From Dendrobium chrysotoxum (lineage: Eukaryota; Streptophyta; Magnoliopsida; Asparagales; Orchidaceae): 64,000 nucleotides of DNA. The notes beneath the pieces are model-generated. The model saw only the letters and a list, made by a program, of their open reading frames with translations, ran no database searches and was not told where the DNA came from. Below are positions 21,525 to 34,100 of the stretch, piece after piece. Position numbers and translations under genes: made by a program. Positions within the stretch are counted from its first letter, which is position 1. Every line of letters starts with the position of its first letter. The stretch covers positions 38,187,135-38,251,134 of the forward strand of contig CM034300.1 of assembly GCA_019925795.1 (NCBI GenBank). The letters are read 5' to 3'.

Positions 21525-22739
21525 AATTGATGCTTTTTGTTTTTATTTTTGCACTTAGTTTTGTTTGATTTGTTTGTTTATTTCTCTTTATATATATTTT
21601 TATTCCCTGCTGATTTTCTTCACTTTTTCTTGATTTGTTTGTTTATTTCTTTTTATGTGCTTTTTTGATTTCCTGCTGATTTTCTTCAGCTTCTTAAGAA
21701 TCAAATCACTGCTCACTACTGCTGATGAACTTATTTTTAAATGAGACTTTAGTCCTATTTTTGTTTAGAAGCTTATAAGCAGTGATTGACTCCTCTAAAA
21801 TGGTTAAAGGAAGAAACATTGATGATTGTTTATCTTCCTCTAACTCTTTTAATGGGGTATTTTTCTTTTTTTTAAAAAAATCTTTTTTAAAATTAAAAAG
21901 TTGGACTTTGAAGTAGAGATCTATTTTATTTTACTACAGTAATCTATCTCATATGAGTAGTGTTCCAAATCATTGAATCAATTTTCTATTTTCTTAATTA
22001 GGTAGTTGCATTTATCATATGGGAGTGTGTTTGTCTTGTCTTATATCTGGAAGATAATATCACAACTAAGAGTCTTTTTAAGTTTTGAAAGAAAGGAAGC
22101 TCATAAAAGATGTATAAAGTGCGTCAATTAACTAAAAAAGAGACACAAAATGAGCACAACACTGAAAAGATGAACAATATTCACCAATAAATTGAAAAGA
22201 TACACAAAGTGTTTCAGAAATCAAAAGATATGCAAAGTGCACCAATTAACTAAAAAATGTGGCACAAAGTGAGCCCACAAAGAAATAAGCTTCCTCCTCT
22301 TTCAAAACTTTAAAAATCTTAGAAGAATTCATGTGCCACTTGAAAATCTTGCTTTCTGATTCTTTACTTTGCAATATATTTTATTAGATATTTTTCTAGA
22401 ATGAAGCTTGAAAGGAACACTTTTTTAGTTAATTTCTTTTCTTTTGAATTAGATTTTTGCTTAAAAGGAATTTGAACCTGTAAGGTGTTTGAGGTACTGT
22501 TTACCAGAATCAATTTTCTAATTTTTCTGGATTTCAGCACGTCAATTCATTCTTATTGATTTTTAAATAAAAAAATTAAGAGAAAATTGTTATTTACTAG
22601 AGTTGATCGATTCAAAAAAAATTGTGTTTATTTTTTTTATTTCCTTTTTGTTTCATTAATATATTTCCTAGTATTTTGATTTGATTTTTTATATTTTGGA
22701 ATCCTCTGATCATTCCTCTCCATCATTCAATTTTTCCAA
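21525..22739 (+). other. SIRE-B post-pol spacer with short tandem words
   Basis: About 1.2 kb of T-rich, non-coding sequence. A field at 22090-22280 repeats AAAAGATRYRCAAAGTGYRCC-like words every 30-45 bp. A duplicated block TTGATTTGTTTGTTTATTTCTTTTTAT occurs near 21567 and 21629. SIRE-C holds the homologous spacer on the minus strand at 53300-54188, and an antisense piece lies at 26960-27290. Confidence 0.6.
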
Positions 22740-23166
22740 ATTTTGTTTACATCATCCTGAATGATCCACATTATCTTGGGCGATATGATTAAATCACCAC
22801 TCATTACACATCCAACGGTTGATGTGAACTAATTTTTGGTAATTATCATGTATGATCCACCTATTCGTCCTAGATGATCCACGTTGAAAACATGCTGGAT
22901 GATCTTAAGTTTGGTTGGTATGATCCATTAATTCTAATCATCCTGGATGATCCACCTAATAATCCTGGATGATACTTTTCATCAACGATCTTCCAGAATG
23001 ACACCTTAGGACGATCGCTTGTGTCTAATCATCCTGGATGATATCTGATCATCCTAGACAATATGACTGCCTTTTTGCCCAATCGCTCTATATGATAATA
23101 ATTACTCTGATCGTCTTGGATGATCCCCCGATCGTCTTGGATGATATTCTCAAATCTATTTAAAAC
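22740..23166 (+). promoter_or_regulatory. LTR-like palindrome array with TATA box upstream of the SIRE-B accessory ORF
   Basis: It contains repeated ATCATCCTGGATGAT-type palindromes, one perfect at 22937-22951, others near 22752, 22860, 22965, 23026, 23043, 23110 and 23130. It closes with CTATTTAAAAC at 23156-23166, identical to the LTR core promoter at 15976-15986. The accessory ATG is 79 bp after the TATA start, against 76 bp in SIRE-A. A dedicated promoter for the accessory ORF is an inference. Confidence 0.58.
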
Positions 23167-23235
23167 AGCCATTTGGAACCTATTCTTCACCAAACCCTTC
23201 CACCCTTCTCTCACTTAAGCCTTCCACTTCTTGAT

Positions 23236-24277
23236 ATGGCTGGTGGCAGCAAAAGATCATGTACACTTGTAGGAAGCTCTTCTAGGAGCGCTGTCAATCC
23301 TTATTTCACTGAAGTAGCATATGAAGCAGCATATGCCCGCTTTAAATCTACTGGCATCAACCCCTCAAAAATTATGAATTAAGCCACCCTAAATTTTTAG
23401 GTATTACACCATTTAGTTAATACAACCCTGTGTTTCATTCTCACTATGGCTTTCCCTTTTAATTCTAAACTCCTATTTGAGTTTTTCGCCAGTCTCCATT
23501 TGAATGCTGATTTCACCACCCTTCAGTCCTACGTTAATCGACATCCTGTCGAAATAATATATCAAGATTTCTATGAATTTTTTGGACTATCCATCACTAG
23601 AGATAAGCTCCATCTTCTAGCCTCTGATCCTAACTTCAACTGGACCCATGTCAACAACACTCTTAAGGATACCAATGCTCCCTTTCATGACTCATATGTT
23701 AGTTCCCTAGTCAATGATGCATGAATAATCCAGCACATCCTTCACAACTCAGTTATTCTAAAAGCTGGAGACAGAATTCACATCACTCCCATCCTTTTCC
23801 TCACCACCTACTATATCATTACCAACCACCAATTTAATGTTGTTGATCTTCTTATCGATACATCAAGCACTTAACATGCATGAGGGATCCAGGGCACAAA
23901 AGAAAGCCAAACCTAGCCCTTGGACACCTAATTGCATATGTTCTTGAATCAAAATATAACCTTCAATTCCCTACTCTACCATATCAGCACCTGATCTTCT
24001 ACTCAAATAGATCCTTCCACACCCTCCATAGTACTCATCATCCCCGTGCGCACGAGGATCCTAAAGAAGAAGTGGAAGGACCTATTCCTACACCTGCCCC
24101 TATCAACCAGCAGCCTCAGATTGATCAACTGGTATAAAGATTTGATCATTGGGAGGCCAAATTCAATACTTACATAGCCCAACAACAGCAGTAGCATGAC
24201 CAGGATATGACCTGGTTTGGAGAGTAGTTTGCTTCCATTCACAGATTCTTTCATCAACCACCACCTCCAAATGATTA
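23236..24277 (+). pseudogene. SIRE-B accessory ORF (env-position / plant-transposon-protein-like), broken
   Basis: Homologue of the SIRE-A accessory ORF. The start MAGGSKRSCTLVGSSSRS is followed by VAYEAAYARFKS, a stop near 23380, then TMAFPFNSKLLFEFFASLHLN, TTLQSYV, a FGLSI motif, DPNFNWTHVNNTLKD, IIQHILHNSVILKAGDRIHI, KRKPNLALGHLIAYVLESKY, a proline/glutamine-rich linker and a C-terminal MTWFGE and PPPPND-stop. Conserved blocks are spaced as in SIRE-A although nucleotides have diverged much more. No signal peptide or clear membrane segment. Stops near 23380, 23397, 23722 and 24135 and a frameshift near 23870. Function not known; the domain resembles the putative plant transposon protein family. 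Confidence 0.65.
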
Positions 24278-24544
24278 GAGTTCTTCTTTTTAGTTTTTTT
24301 GTATGTGAGTTTATTTCTGAGTTTGTACTTATTTTTGTACAATATTTTGTTTAGTGGTTGCTTTTCTATTTCCTCCTTTTTGTAATGTCAAAAGAGGGAG
24401 TAGTGTTGTTAGTGTGGTTAGTATTGTATTGTTTGCTTGTCTAGTAAAATTTTCTTTACTTTGCTTATTTTGTTCTTCTTCACTTTGTGTGTTATTTTTT
24501 TTATCTGCTTAATTTGAAGTTGTCTAACAAATATTTTCCATCAT
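24278..24544 (+). other. SIRE-B 3' untranslated region
   Basis: T-rich, no ORF. It has the secondary purine run TCAAAAGAGGGAG (24388-24400), preceded by TTTCCTCCTTTTTGTAATG, shared with SIRE-A and SIRE-C. Confidence 0.5.
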
Positions 24545-24559
24545 AAAAAAGAGGGAGAT
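24545..24559 (+). other. Polypurine tract of SIRE-B
   Basis: AAAAAAGAGGGAGAT directly before the 3' LTR start TATTATAAATC. Confidence 0.8.
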
Positions 24560-26176
24560 TATTATAAATCTCGATTCAAGTATTTTAATTTTGATGATAA
24601 CAAACATTCTTGTCACTATTACACATCTATTTTAGTTGCCATGCCTACTAACATTTTAGGTCCACAAGATCAGTTACAATTCAAGCCAGCTCAAGATTAG
24701 ATAGATTAATACTGAGTTAGTCTGTAATTTTAATTCCAATAGTTTTTACCTTTTCTTGAGTCAAATATAATATGGTGGATCCTGATGCTAACTAACCTTA
24801 CCCACACACACACTCAAGGGGACAAATTTAGTAAGTTCGAGAGTTTTCTATTATTTGATCATATCATATAGGATGATCCAAAATCATCCTATACGATCAG
24901 TTAAAAATAATAACCCTAATTAGGGCATCTGGGTTAAGTAAAATTGATTAGGCTGATCATCTTAGATGATCCTCCCATCATCCTGGATGATATATTTAAA
25001 TTCAAAAATCAGCCTCCAAAAACATTTTAGGCAATATTTTATTTTGTATATTTTGAACTAATTATACAAGATGATCCTGATCGTCCTGGATGATTCATTA
25101 CAATCATGCCTAAAATGATCCCTTGATTATGAAACTAATTATGGTTAAATTAATCAATCACATTGTACAAGACGATCATCATGATCATCCCGAATGATCC
25201 TTTATATTTTGTGGGATGATCTCCATTCGTCCAAGTTGAAAACCATGATTTCCTTCTAATCATCTAGGATATTATCCTGGACGTCCCGAACTATTGGCGG
25301 GACAATTTATTAATTGCCACTCAAATTGAACTGATCATCCCGAATGATTGTTTAATCATCCTGGACGAAAACCTTTATTTTCTTTTGATCATCCAGGATA
25401 TCATCTTGGACATCCCAAATAATCAGCTGAATGATTTGTCAATTGACCCTCAAATTGAACTAATCATCCTGGATGATCATGGAATGATCCTGGACAATAT
25501 GTTGAAATTATTTCTTCTGATCATCTAGACAATGGAAATCATCTTGACTTAAAGAATATTTTTATACAGATCTTACAAAATGATCGATAGATCATCCTAG
25601 ACGATCTTTGATAGAAAGTTGAAATTTAGGGCACTTTTTGAGGCCTCTTATTTAAAACTCTCTAATTATCTTTTTAAAAATCTTTTGCTATTTTCTAATC
25701 CAAGAGAGCTTAGAGGAGAGGGAGAGTTTGGGAGAGAGAGAGGATCTTACGAGGGAGAGTTTGTGAGGGGATTCACAAAGGTTGCTACAAGCAAGGATTT
25801 GATTGTCTTCTTCCTTCTTCATCCTTAGTTTTATGGTGGCTTTGGGGAGATGATTATTAGCATCAGATCTAGGTTCTCTGCCTACTCCAGGAGGGAGTGG
25901 ATGTAGGTCAGATTTGACCGAACCACTATAAATTTGCTGTGTTCTTTCTACGTATGTTTTTCATATTTATTTTCAATTGGTTCTATGATCTGATATGTTT
26001 TGAAATCTCTATTTTTGGTTATTTACTTCTTCTTAAATTATTTATGTTGAAAATATTCAAAAAGATTTCAAAAAGATTTTATTTTCTTATTGAAATTTTA
26101 AAATACCAATTCACCCCTCCTCTTGGTTAGCCTCAGGACAAGTTCTACAAGGTTTAACCACCTTCACAAACTTTCA
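24560..26176 (+). repeat. SIRE-B 3' LTR, 1,617 bp
   Basis: It starts TATTATAAATCTCG and ends AAACTTTCA. It is collinear with the 5' LTR but about 160 bp shorter: the minisatellite part of the leader is reduced to one unit, the join CCAGGAGGGAGTGGATGTAG (about 25888) sitting between short GGGAGT repeats of the longer copy. Many point differences from the 5' LTR show an old insertion. Confidence 0.83.
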
Positions 26177-26959
26177 AGTCATTCATATATTGGTTTAGAG
26201 TCCCCACCAATCTCTTGGTTAGTTAAGATTGGCATCTGAAGAACCTGGATAAAGTTTCCTACTTAGAACATTCTAAGTCGCATTAACTTATTATGAGCTT
26301 GAACCATTCGGGCTTTGTACAACTTTGAGTTTTGTTAAGCCTTGGAGATGATTCTCTACAAGGCCTCAAGCTCCTATAATTCAGGTTTGGTACTCTACTC
26401 AGTTGTAATTTGAATTTAAACAGTAATTCCCAATGAAGTAAAATGCTCCTCTAGCGGGATTGATCCTAGACCCAGCATAGAGTGTAATTTTTTAGAGAAG
26501 GCCTTGAAAAAAAAGATGCCTATATACAAGAAATTTCATACATTCTATAAGGATAAGATTTGAATTTTTATCAAGAGTAAAAGATCCATTCTTTTTATTG
26601 GAAAATTTCCTCTTAACCATTTGGACCCTATCGGAACGACATGTGAGAACAAATTTATGAGTCTAGTGAGAAGTGGTTTGACTCCAACAAATCTGAAAAG
26701 ATTTGATAATTTAAGTTTGGTTGATCCAGACCAAGTTTCCTAGAAACTGAACTGGGGTTCTCTGCTACAAATTTTGAATTAAAATCAATTTCAAGAAGGT
26801 TTAGTTTGTAAAGAGAAATTTAGTCTTTTTAATTCTCTAACATGAGAATTTTTTTAATATCTTATAGACTATCGATGTTTGATGATGAATCTAGATTTAA
26901 TTTTTTTTAAAGTCAAGCAATTAAAGATGATCGAGTTTTTTGAGATTTAAGAATTAAAA
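26177..26959. other. LARD interior, unassigned
   Basis: No gene, RNA or recognisable element seen. AT-rich with many stops in all frames. Confidence 0.4.
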
Positions 26960-27290
26960 AGAAGGAACGCCTCTTACTCTTCTTCTCTTTTTCTCGATGG
27001 CACAATTTGTACATCTTTTGATTTTGGGATGCACTTTACACATCATTTTGACTTTTGGTGCACTTTGTGTATTTCTTAATTTTTGGCACACTTTGCATAT
27101 CTTTTGATTTTAATTAACTTTGAGAAGAGGATTCACTTTCTTTATTTGAATGTCAGGATTATATCTCAAGTATAAAGGAAGAAGGTTGATTCTCTTATAC
27201 AAGGAAGGATAATCCTCAAGACAGGACCCAATTGTTTCACAAGAGTTACAGCTTCACTTTGAAAATCGTTGAATAGACTTAAAGAGTGCA
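26960..27290 (-). repeat. Antisense piece of a SIRE post-pol spacer
   Basis: The minus strand shows the same repeated AAAAGATGTRCAAAGTGCACC-type words as 22100-22280, preceded by the TTATAYYTGRGATATAATCCTGAC-type block that matches the spacer of SIRE-B (22040-22070) and SIRE-C (53590-53610). It is a fossil of another SIRE copy inside the LARD interior. Confidence 0.55.
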
Positions 27291-28559
27291 AAAGATGCCT
27301 ATTAACATAGAAAATTATAGGAAGACTAAAAAAGTTTTCATTTCTAAATTCAACTTAAGTTCAATATAGATTTTAATTCACATGTGAATTAACCCACACG
27401 AGCAGTGGGAGGGAGGGTTAGTGGAGTCGACTATAACTCTCTGCTATTTGAGATTTGAAGTAGAGGTCAATTTATATTAAAAAGAGGAATCAACTATATA
27501 GAAAATCTAGACCCTATACACTTGAGAAATGGGATATTTTCCTTAGAACTTGCAAGTCTAGGTGGCAAGACCCTAAAAATTACATTTCTATAATCTCTTA
27601 GAAATAAGAGATTGTCTTGGGGTCTATACTATCCCTAGTTGATGCGACATCATTTTGATCAAAAGATTTATCATAATAGGACCCCTTTAAATGTTAAATT
27701 TAGATGGTGTCACTATTTGATACAATCTTAGATTAATTTATCTTCTCTCATTACTAGTGGCCTAGTAGTTAGGAGAGTGGTACCTCGAGTGGTTTCTATA
27801 TCTCCTCTTCTATAAATGATGTAATGGGACGCATATAGTAAGGTGCCTTAACATGCTCTAGTAGAGTGGTTAGGTCTTAACCCTCAACTAGGGGCTATGG
27901 CCTATTGCTAGTGATTGCTCAATTCTGGCTTGAATGATTTTTGTGCTGTAGTCAAAAGCGCACGATGGAGGTCGTGCTACTCTTCTCACAATCTCCCTCC
28001 TTTGGGCAATAGGAAGCGGGTGGAAATGATTTTCACCAAAGAAGGGGTACGTGTAAGGAGCAACGAATTCTCGATTAGCCTCATATTTTACTTGCTTTAA
28101 GGCTTCTGACTCAGTAATCTTTTTAGCCTTAACGACATTCTTTCAAACTTTTCAAAGGTAGTTCTTCTTCTAGTTTTTGCTAGCAAAGGTGGTGTTAGAA
28201 CTTGACCCGATCTTAGACATAGATGACCTCTCATACATTGTCACTTGTTTTTATTTCTTATCCTATAAAGTAGAGGGTATAATAGGCTTCGGGCCGACAG
28301 TAGCCTCCATTTTGGAGATGGGGGGCTTACCTCCCAACCTTAAACTAATTTATACAAAGGGGATATCCCTTTACGTCCTGAAAGATAAATCAACTGTTGT
28401 TTATCTATTGACTGATAACTTGAAGTTTTGAAATTCTATTCCAAACTGGATCGAGTCGCCTGAGGTGATTTCTTCTACAATCAAGTTTCTATTCAGGGTG
28501 AAGATGAGTTTCCCAGCCATTTGAAATGTTCTGTTTTCTAAAATTTAAAAGAAAGTGAT
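27291..28559. other. LARD interior, unassigned
   Basis: I recognise nothing here. Two short plus-strand frames (27915-28100 and 28177-28431) have no family features and no matching context, so they are not called genes. Parts around 27420-27490 may be further remains of a SIRE spacer. Confidence 0.35.
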
Positions 28560-30180
28560 TTAAATTAATTCAAAAACTTATAACTCAACATGTTAAGTTT
28601 ATGCTTAACACGATGGTTCAATTAATAAGGAAAACTTAAGAGTTGGACTTGACTCTTTCGCTCTGCTAATTGACTTGGGAAAAAATGTCTAAGTTTGGGT
28701 TTGATAGAGACTTGAATTTTTAGATTGGAATTGAATTGATTGATTGAAGAGAATTTTCCTCGAATTTTGAAACTTAATATGCCAAATTTGTATTCAACAT
28801 AAAAGTTTATCAATCAACGAGATAATTTTTGAAGGATTAGCTTGACTCTTTCGTCCCACCAATTGGCTTGGGGGTGAGATGTCCAAGCTTGGATTTGAAT
28901 TTAAACTTGAGGTTTGAATTGATCTTGAATTTAAGAGGTTGAAAGAAAATTTGAACTAAAGGTTAAAATCAAATTTTGATTTGTAGTTGAAATTGAATTC
29001 AAATTTAAGATTAAAATTTGATTTAGATTTGAAGTTGAAACTGAATTCAAATTTGAGGCTGAATTTAAACAGGCCTTCTTCAAATTTTAAAACTTAACAT
29101 AGTGAGCTTTACTCGAATATGCAGGTTCCAAAAATTAATAAAAAGATCCTAAAAGTTTGGCGTAACTCTTTCATTCCACCAATTAACTTGGGGCAAAATG
29201 TCTAAGCCTGAATTTGACAGGGGTTTCAAAATTTTAAATTAGGATTGGTTTGAGTGATCTTGAAAAGAGTTTTGAGTTTGTGAAAATTTATGGAGTTTTT
29301 CTCAAGTCTTTGAAACCTAATATGTTGAATTACATTCAACATAAAGGTTAACAAATTAATGAGAAGCTTAAAGGGATTGGCTTGACTCTTTCATCCCACT
29401 AACTGGCTTTGAGATAAAATGTCAAAGCTTGAATTTGATTGAGGGTTTGAATTTGTATTGCATACATTAAACTACAAAAGGATATTGTAGGAAACATATA
29501 GCAATGGCAATAAAAGTTGATTTGAAAGGATTTTGAGTAGATTTTGAATTTTTGAAAATTGGAAGATCTTCCCTGATTTTTGATGTACATTCAACAAAAA
29601 AGTTTACAAATTTGGAAGGAAGATCAAAAAGTTCTAACTCGACTCTTTTTCCTTGCCGATAAACTCGGGGGTAAAATGTCAAAATCTGAATTTAGGTTTG
29701 AATGAAATTTGAAGTTGCAATGCGTATGTTAAACTATAAGTGGATGTTATAGTAAACATATAGCAACGACGATTGAAGTTAATTTAAAGGAGATTTTGGA
29801 AAAGATTTCAAATGTTTGAAAGGTTAACAGATTTCCCTTGAGTTTTTAAAACTCAACATGTTGAATTTACACTCAACATTTTGAGTTTACACTAAAGATA
29901 ATAGTTTATAAAATTAGAAGGGAATTCTAATAGATTGGCTTGACTCTCTCACCCAACAAATTGGGTTGGTGGTGAAATGTCAAAGCCAAGATTTTGCTTA
30001 AGTGACTTGAATTCGGGGTTTGAGATTGAAGGGTTTTCTTTAAATTATGAAATTTAGCATGTTTGACATTTGTTTGAGCATGTACGTTTACAACAATTAG
30101 AGGAGGATTTTGAAAAGTTTGGCTTGATCCTTTCACTTTCACTCTACCAATTAATTTGGAGGCAAAATGTCAAAGTCTAA
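28560..30180. repeat. Second LARD minisatellite field, seven units
   Basis: A core close to TTGGCTTGACTCTTTCATCC, followed by a CACCAATTGGCTTGGGG block and AAAATGTCAAAGCTTGAATTTGA, recurs near 28646, 28837, 29160, 29378, 29635, 29936 and 30120, at spacings of about 180-325 bp. Between cores are short inverted repeats such as CTCAACATGTTGAATTTACACTCAACATTTTGAG (seen near 29855-29890). Confidence 0.75.
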
Positions 30181-31161
30181 TTTTGACAGAGGTTTCCTCG
30201 CTCACCTCTCTTTTAACTTGTCTTATTGATGTTAGCCACACTCACGCAAGGAAGAAATGGGTAGAGGGACCAATAAAAGGAAGGATAGTGAAAACTACTA
30301 ATGCAATAAAATTTGTACCACTATTAAAGATGGAGAGAGAGATTTATCCCTATTGGAATTACCATTTTTTATTTGATTAAAAAGTTATTATTTTTGAAAA
30401 TGTTAATTATCTTTGGGCGATTTAATTTCTTAAATTTTAATTTTAAAATTAAACGCATCATTTTGAACAATATATTACTCTTTATAGGCAAAAATATCAT
30501 TCACTAATATGTTCAATTTACAGGATTGAATGTTTATCTGGATCATCGTTGTCAAATTCAAGAAAGAACTATGCATGACCCTGAGGGGTTAAAATAATTA
30601 TTCAATCAGATATTTAACTATGATAATTTGAATAAAATATCATTAATCATAATCAAAGTTGCGATAATAATTGATATATCTTTTTAAGAAAAGAAGAGGT
30701 CAATTATTGATCATTTGAAAATGATGATGATGATCGTTGATTTTGACTTAAATTTTCCCAAAGAAAATTAGTTAAGTTTTGAAAAGACTTATTTTTAAAA
30801 AAAATGATTTAATCTGGATTACTAAATTACCTACGAGTGCAAGCCCTCGTAGTTAATTACATCGTAAGAAACAAGGATTTCCTAAGAATACTCTCAATTA
30901 AAATAGCGATAGAATTTATTTTTTAAAATTTCAAAGTTTGACATCAAGGGAAGTGATGATTAGAAATTCAACAGGGATTGGATCTAAGTGGAAGACTTAT
31001 TCCTGTAGGTCAAAGGAAGAATGGTAGGAGATGCTTTGGGATTCTAAAATATTTCAGAAGCACCCCCAGCCTATCCTAAGTGTTGGGCTTAAATTTGATT
31101 GAAAGAGATTTTAATTTAAATTATCAATTTTATTAGAAGGTTGGGATTAGATTCCTGAAGG
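30181..31161 (-). other. LARD segment related to the 5' region of the Tat-type element
   Basis: Blocks near 30322-30350 (CACTATTAAAGATGGAGAGAGAG) and 30850-30915 (TTAATTACAT, then AGAATACTCTCAATTAAA) recur in the same order near 43700-43730 and 44405-44445, in the Tat-type element. No coding sequence. It may be the rest of the long LTR or the leader next to it. Confidence 0.45.
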
Positions 31162-34100
31162 TTGAAGTCTTATAGTCTGAGCCTGCCTTAGAACCTAGGT
31201 CTAAATTGGGTACTAAAAATTAGTAATATGAACCTAGTTAATATAATTCAAGATCTAGATTTATCCTGGCCTAGATTGGGGAGCCAACTAACCACCTAAT
31301 CGCTTCAAAACTATGAGTCTAGTCTTTTATGTTAGAGTGGTAGGGACATTTGATTAAGTTAAGTTTAAGGAGTTGGGGTCGACATCTAGAGCATATCCTA
31401 ATCTTACCCCTTGACTTATGTTGGGTAGTATGAAGCTTAAAGTAAAAGCAATTAAATTTTTTACTCATTTTAATTTATTACTAATGTAGTTTATACTAAT
31501 TGACTCGATAAATGCTTAAAATTTGAAGGAAGCTATTTTAAAAGGCTTAAAATATAGATTTTATCCTAGAGATTACACAGATTCCCCTTGACAGATCTAC
31601 ACCCTCATAAACCAGGTGGTCTGCCAAAACCCGCAGATGTGGAGGTGCATAACAAAGGAAAGAAAGTGCAATAAAATACAATGAAAACTCCCAGTGGTTC
31701 CGGGCTTTCTTCTTAAATGCGTTTGAGATTCTATGTTGTCTAAAAAATTTTAATTTCGTTAAAGTAGAAAAAGGTTTAACTATCCCTCACGTGCCTCTGA
31801 TCGGGTTCCAGGCAAAATCAAAGATCGACATGTAAAATTGCTAAAAAAACTACTAAAAGCATGATAACCTATATCGTAATCAACACATCCATCATTAAAT
31901 AAATTAAATAAATTAACATTCAAATTCAAAGTCTATATGGCAAGTACCACTTAATATTATAACCCAAGGTCTGCAGAAAGTAAAGTGGCTGAGTGCCACT
32001 AACAATAGCCCAGATTTTACTCCTAAGACTCAAGTGAATTTAAAAATGGGATTCTTCTCAATCTACACTTCTTCATCCTTCTACGGGGCTCCTTGGATCA
32101 TTGGATCCAGATATCCAAGTGAAAAGAAACTCTTCCCCCAAGGGATGTTTTCTTTTCTCCTTGGATACTCATAGTATCCTAATCTGAATCTTCAAATGAA
32201 GAGGGACTCTCCCCTAAGGGATATCACCCTTCTCTTTGAATTTCAGATTGGATTTATATCCCATTTCAAATGTCACTTAACTCAATTAAAACTCAAATTT
32301 AAATAAAATACATAGAATACTTGAAAATCAAAAGACTAAGGAACACCTGCAGGGTTATCCTAATCAGTTATAATCAAATTCAACATCTCAAGCAGTTAAT
32401 ATTTATCAGAATTAAAATGCTCAAGTTCAAAGCCATGCTTGGCCATGCTCTTTTAATTAAAAGGGGACTTAATATGCTTAGCACATGTATAAAATATATT
32501 AATTAAAAGCTTAATTTATTTTCCCCCTTTATTTTAATTTCCCTATATAAACATGGCCACCTGCAAAAGACTTTATTAGCATCCAGATCGTCCCTAACCC
32601 AAGGGTAATCTAACGCCCATCAAATTAATTCACAGATTATATTAAACTAAATAAAACACATCAAGTAGTTATATCAACTAACATGCAATGAGAGCTCAAA
32701 AAACTTGGCACACAATAACAGAAAAGTAAAACATTGGCCTAGCCTAAAACTAGAGTTGGTTGTCCTAGCAAATCATCTAAAGTGTGTGAGGTAGGCTGTA
32801 TGGTTTGGATATGTCTAATGTAGGATAGTTTGTTATAGTTATTGGGTATTTTGATTGGTAAAGGTTTAAAGGAGTTATGTTTGAGTTTAAGTATTAATGG
32901 ATTTAAGTTGATTTTAAAGTGTGTTTTAAAGGTTGATTGATTATCACCTTTGTTGCTCATCGGGATTGTAAAATTTCTTTCACCTTCCTTGGGGCTAAGC
33001 TAATAGCCTCGTGGCTCGGGTTACTTAGGGGTAACTAGTATAATTAAGAGATTTAATTTGATTAAGGTTTGAAGGTTGAAGAATTTTAATTAAGATTGAT
33101 TGATTACTAGTTTTAAAGTTGGATTATGGTTTTCTGGATTTTTAAATGATTTTTGAATTTTTAGGAATTATTTGGATTATTTAAATACATTAATTAAAGG
33201 GATCAAAATTTGACTTTTTGATTAAAGTTGAATTCTAGAAATTTAATATTTTTCTTAAATATTAGATTTTAATATTAGTAATTATATTGTAAGTTTGTTA
33301 GATTTGGATTTTTTAATTAGTTATGAATTTTCAAAGTTTCACTTGAAATTTTAACCTAAAGTTGACTTGAAAGTTGACGTTTTGATTTTAGGTAATTTTT
33401 GATGGTTTGATATTTTTAATAAATATTAGACTTTATATGGAGTTCAATGACTTTGAGTTTCCTCAATTTAGACTTTTTCTAGAATTAATTATGATTTTTT
33501 AAAGTTTGCTTAATTAATTGATTATTTAAATTATTTAATTAGGAAGGTTTTGATTGTTTTAATCCAAACTCATCCTAAACTACATGAAATCTATCCCAAA
33601 GGTCAGGAAGGATCCATGGGAGTGTTTTCAGGTGTTTAGAGTTTATTTTGAATTTTTATTAATTTTTTTATATATTATTTAATTAAATATTCATTTTTAC
33701 TAAAATTTAAATTAAAGTTAACTTACAAATCTATTGATGAAGCTTTTATTTTTCCTAAATAGAGGATCAATTTCTGGTCAATTTGATATATTATTTGTAA
33801 TTTTTGGGTTTAATTTGGATTTATTACAATTTTTTGAAGTTTCTAGATCCTTAAAAAGGCTGAATTTTACCTTGTTTAATTTTCTAACCTAATGACTTTC
33901 AAATCAAGTGAAATTTGGACCTAAGGTGTGAAATGTCACTAAGTTTAATGTTCTCAAGCTTCACCCTTATTGGTTGTGTGTATAATTTCCTATAATTTTT
34001 CTAAGTTAACTAGACGTTGTCCGTAATTATTTTTTCTAGGTGTTAGTAGTGTCCAACTAGATTTTAAAGTTTGGTCACCTAACGATGGGACATATGAAAG

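Larger units (their letters stand above)
14901..26176 (+). mobile_element. SIRE-B: structurally complete Ty1/copia (SIRE/Maximus-like) element
   Basis: An 11.3-kb element: 5' LTR 14901-16679, primer-binding site 16682-16696, gag 16739-18476, protease/integrase 18500-20010, RT/RNase H 20020-21524, spacer, palindrome promoter 22740-23165, accessory ORF 23236-24277, polypurine tract 24545-24559, 3' LTR 24560-26176. It is inserted in the LARD interior; flanks AGGTC and AAGTC are compatible with a 5-bp duplication carrying one change. All genes carry stops or frameshifts. Confidence 0.88.

Noticed and set aside
27915..28431. Two plus-strand frames of 61 and 84 codons as host genes
   Set aside because: No recognisable domain, no neighbouring exons or promoter evidence, and they lie within a transposon interior.
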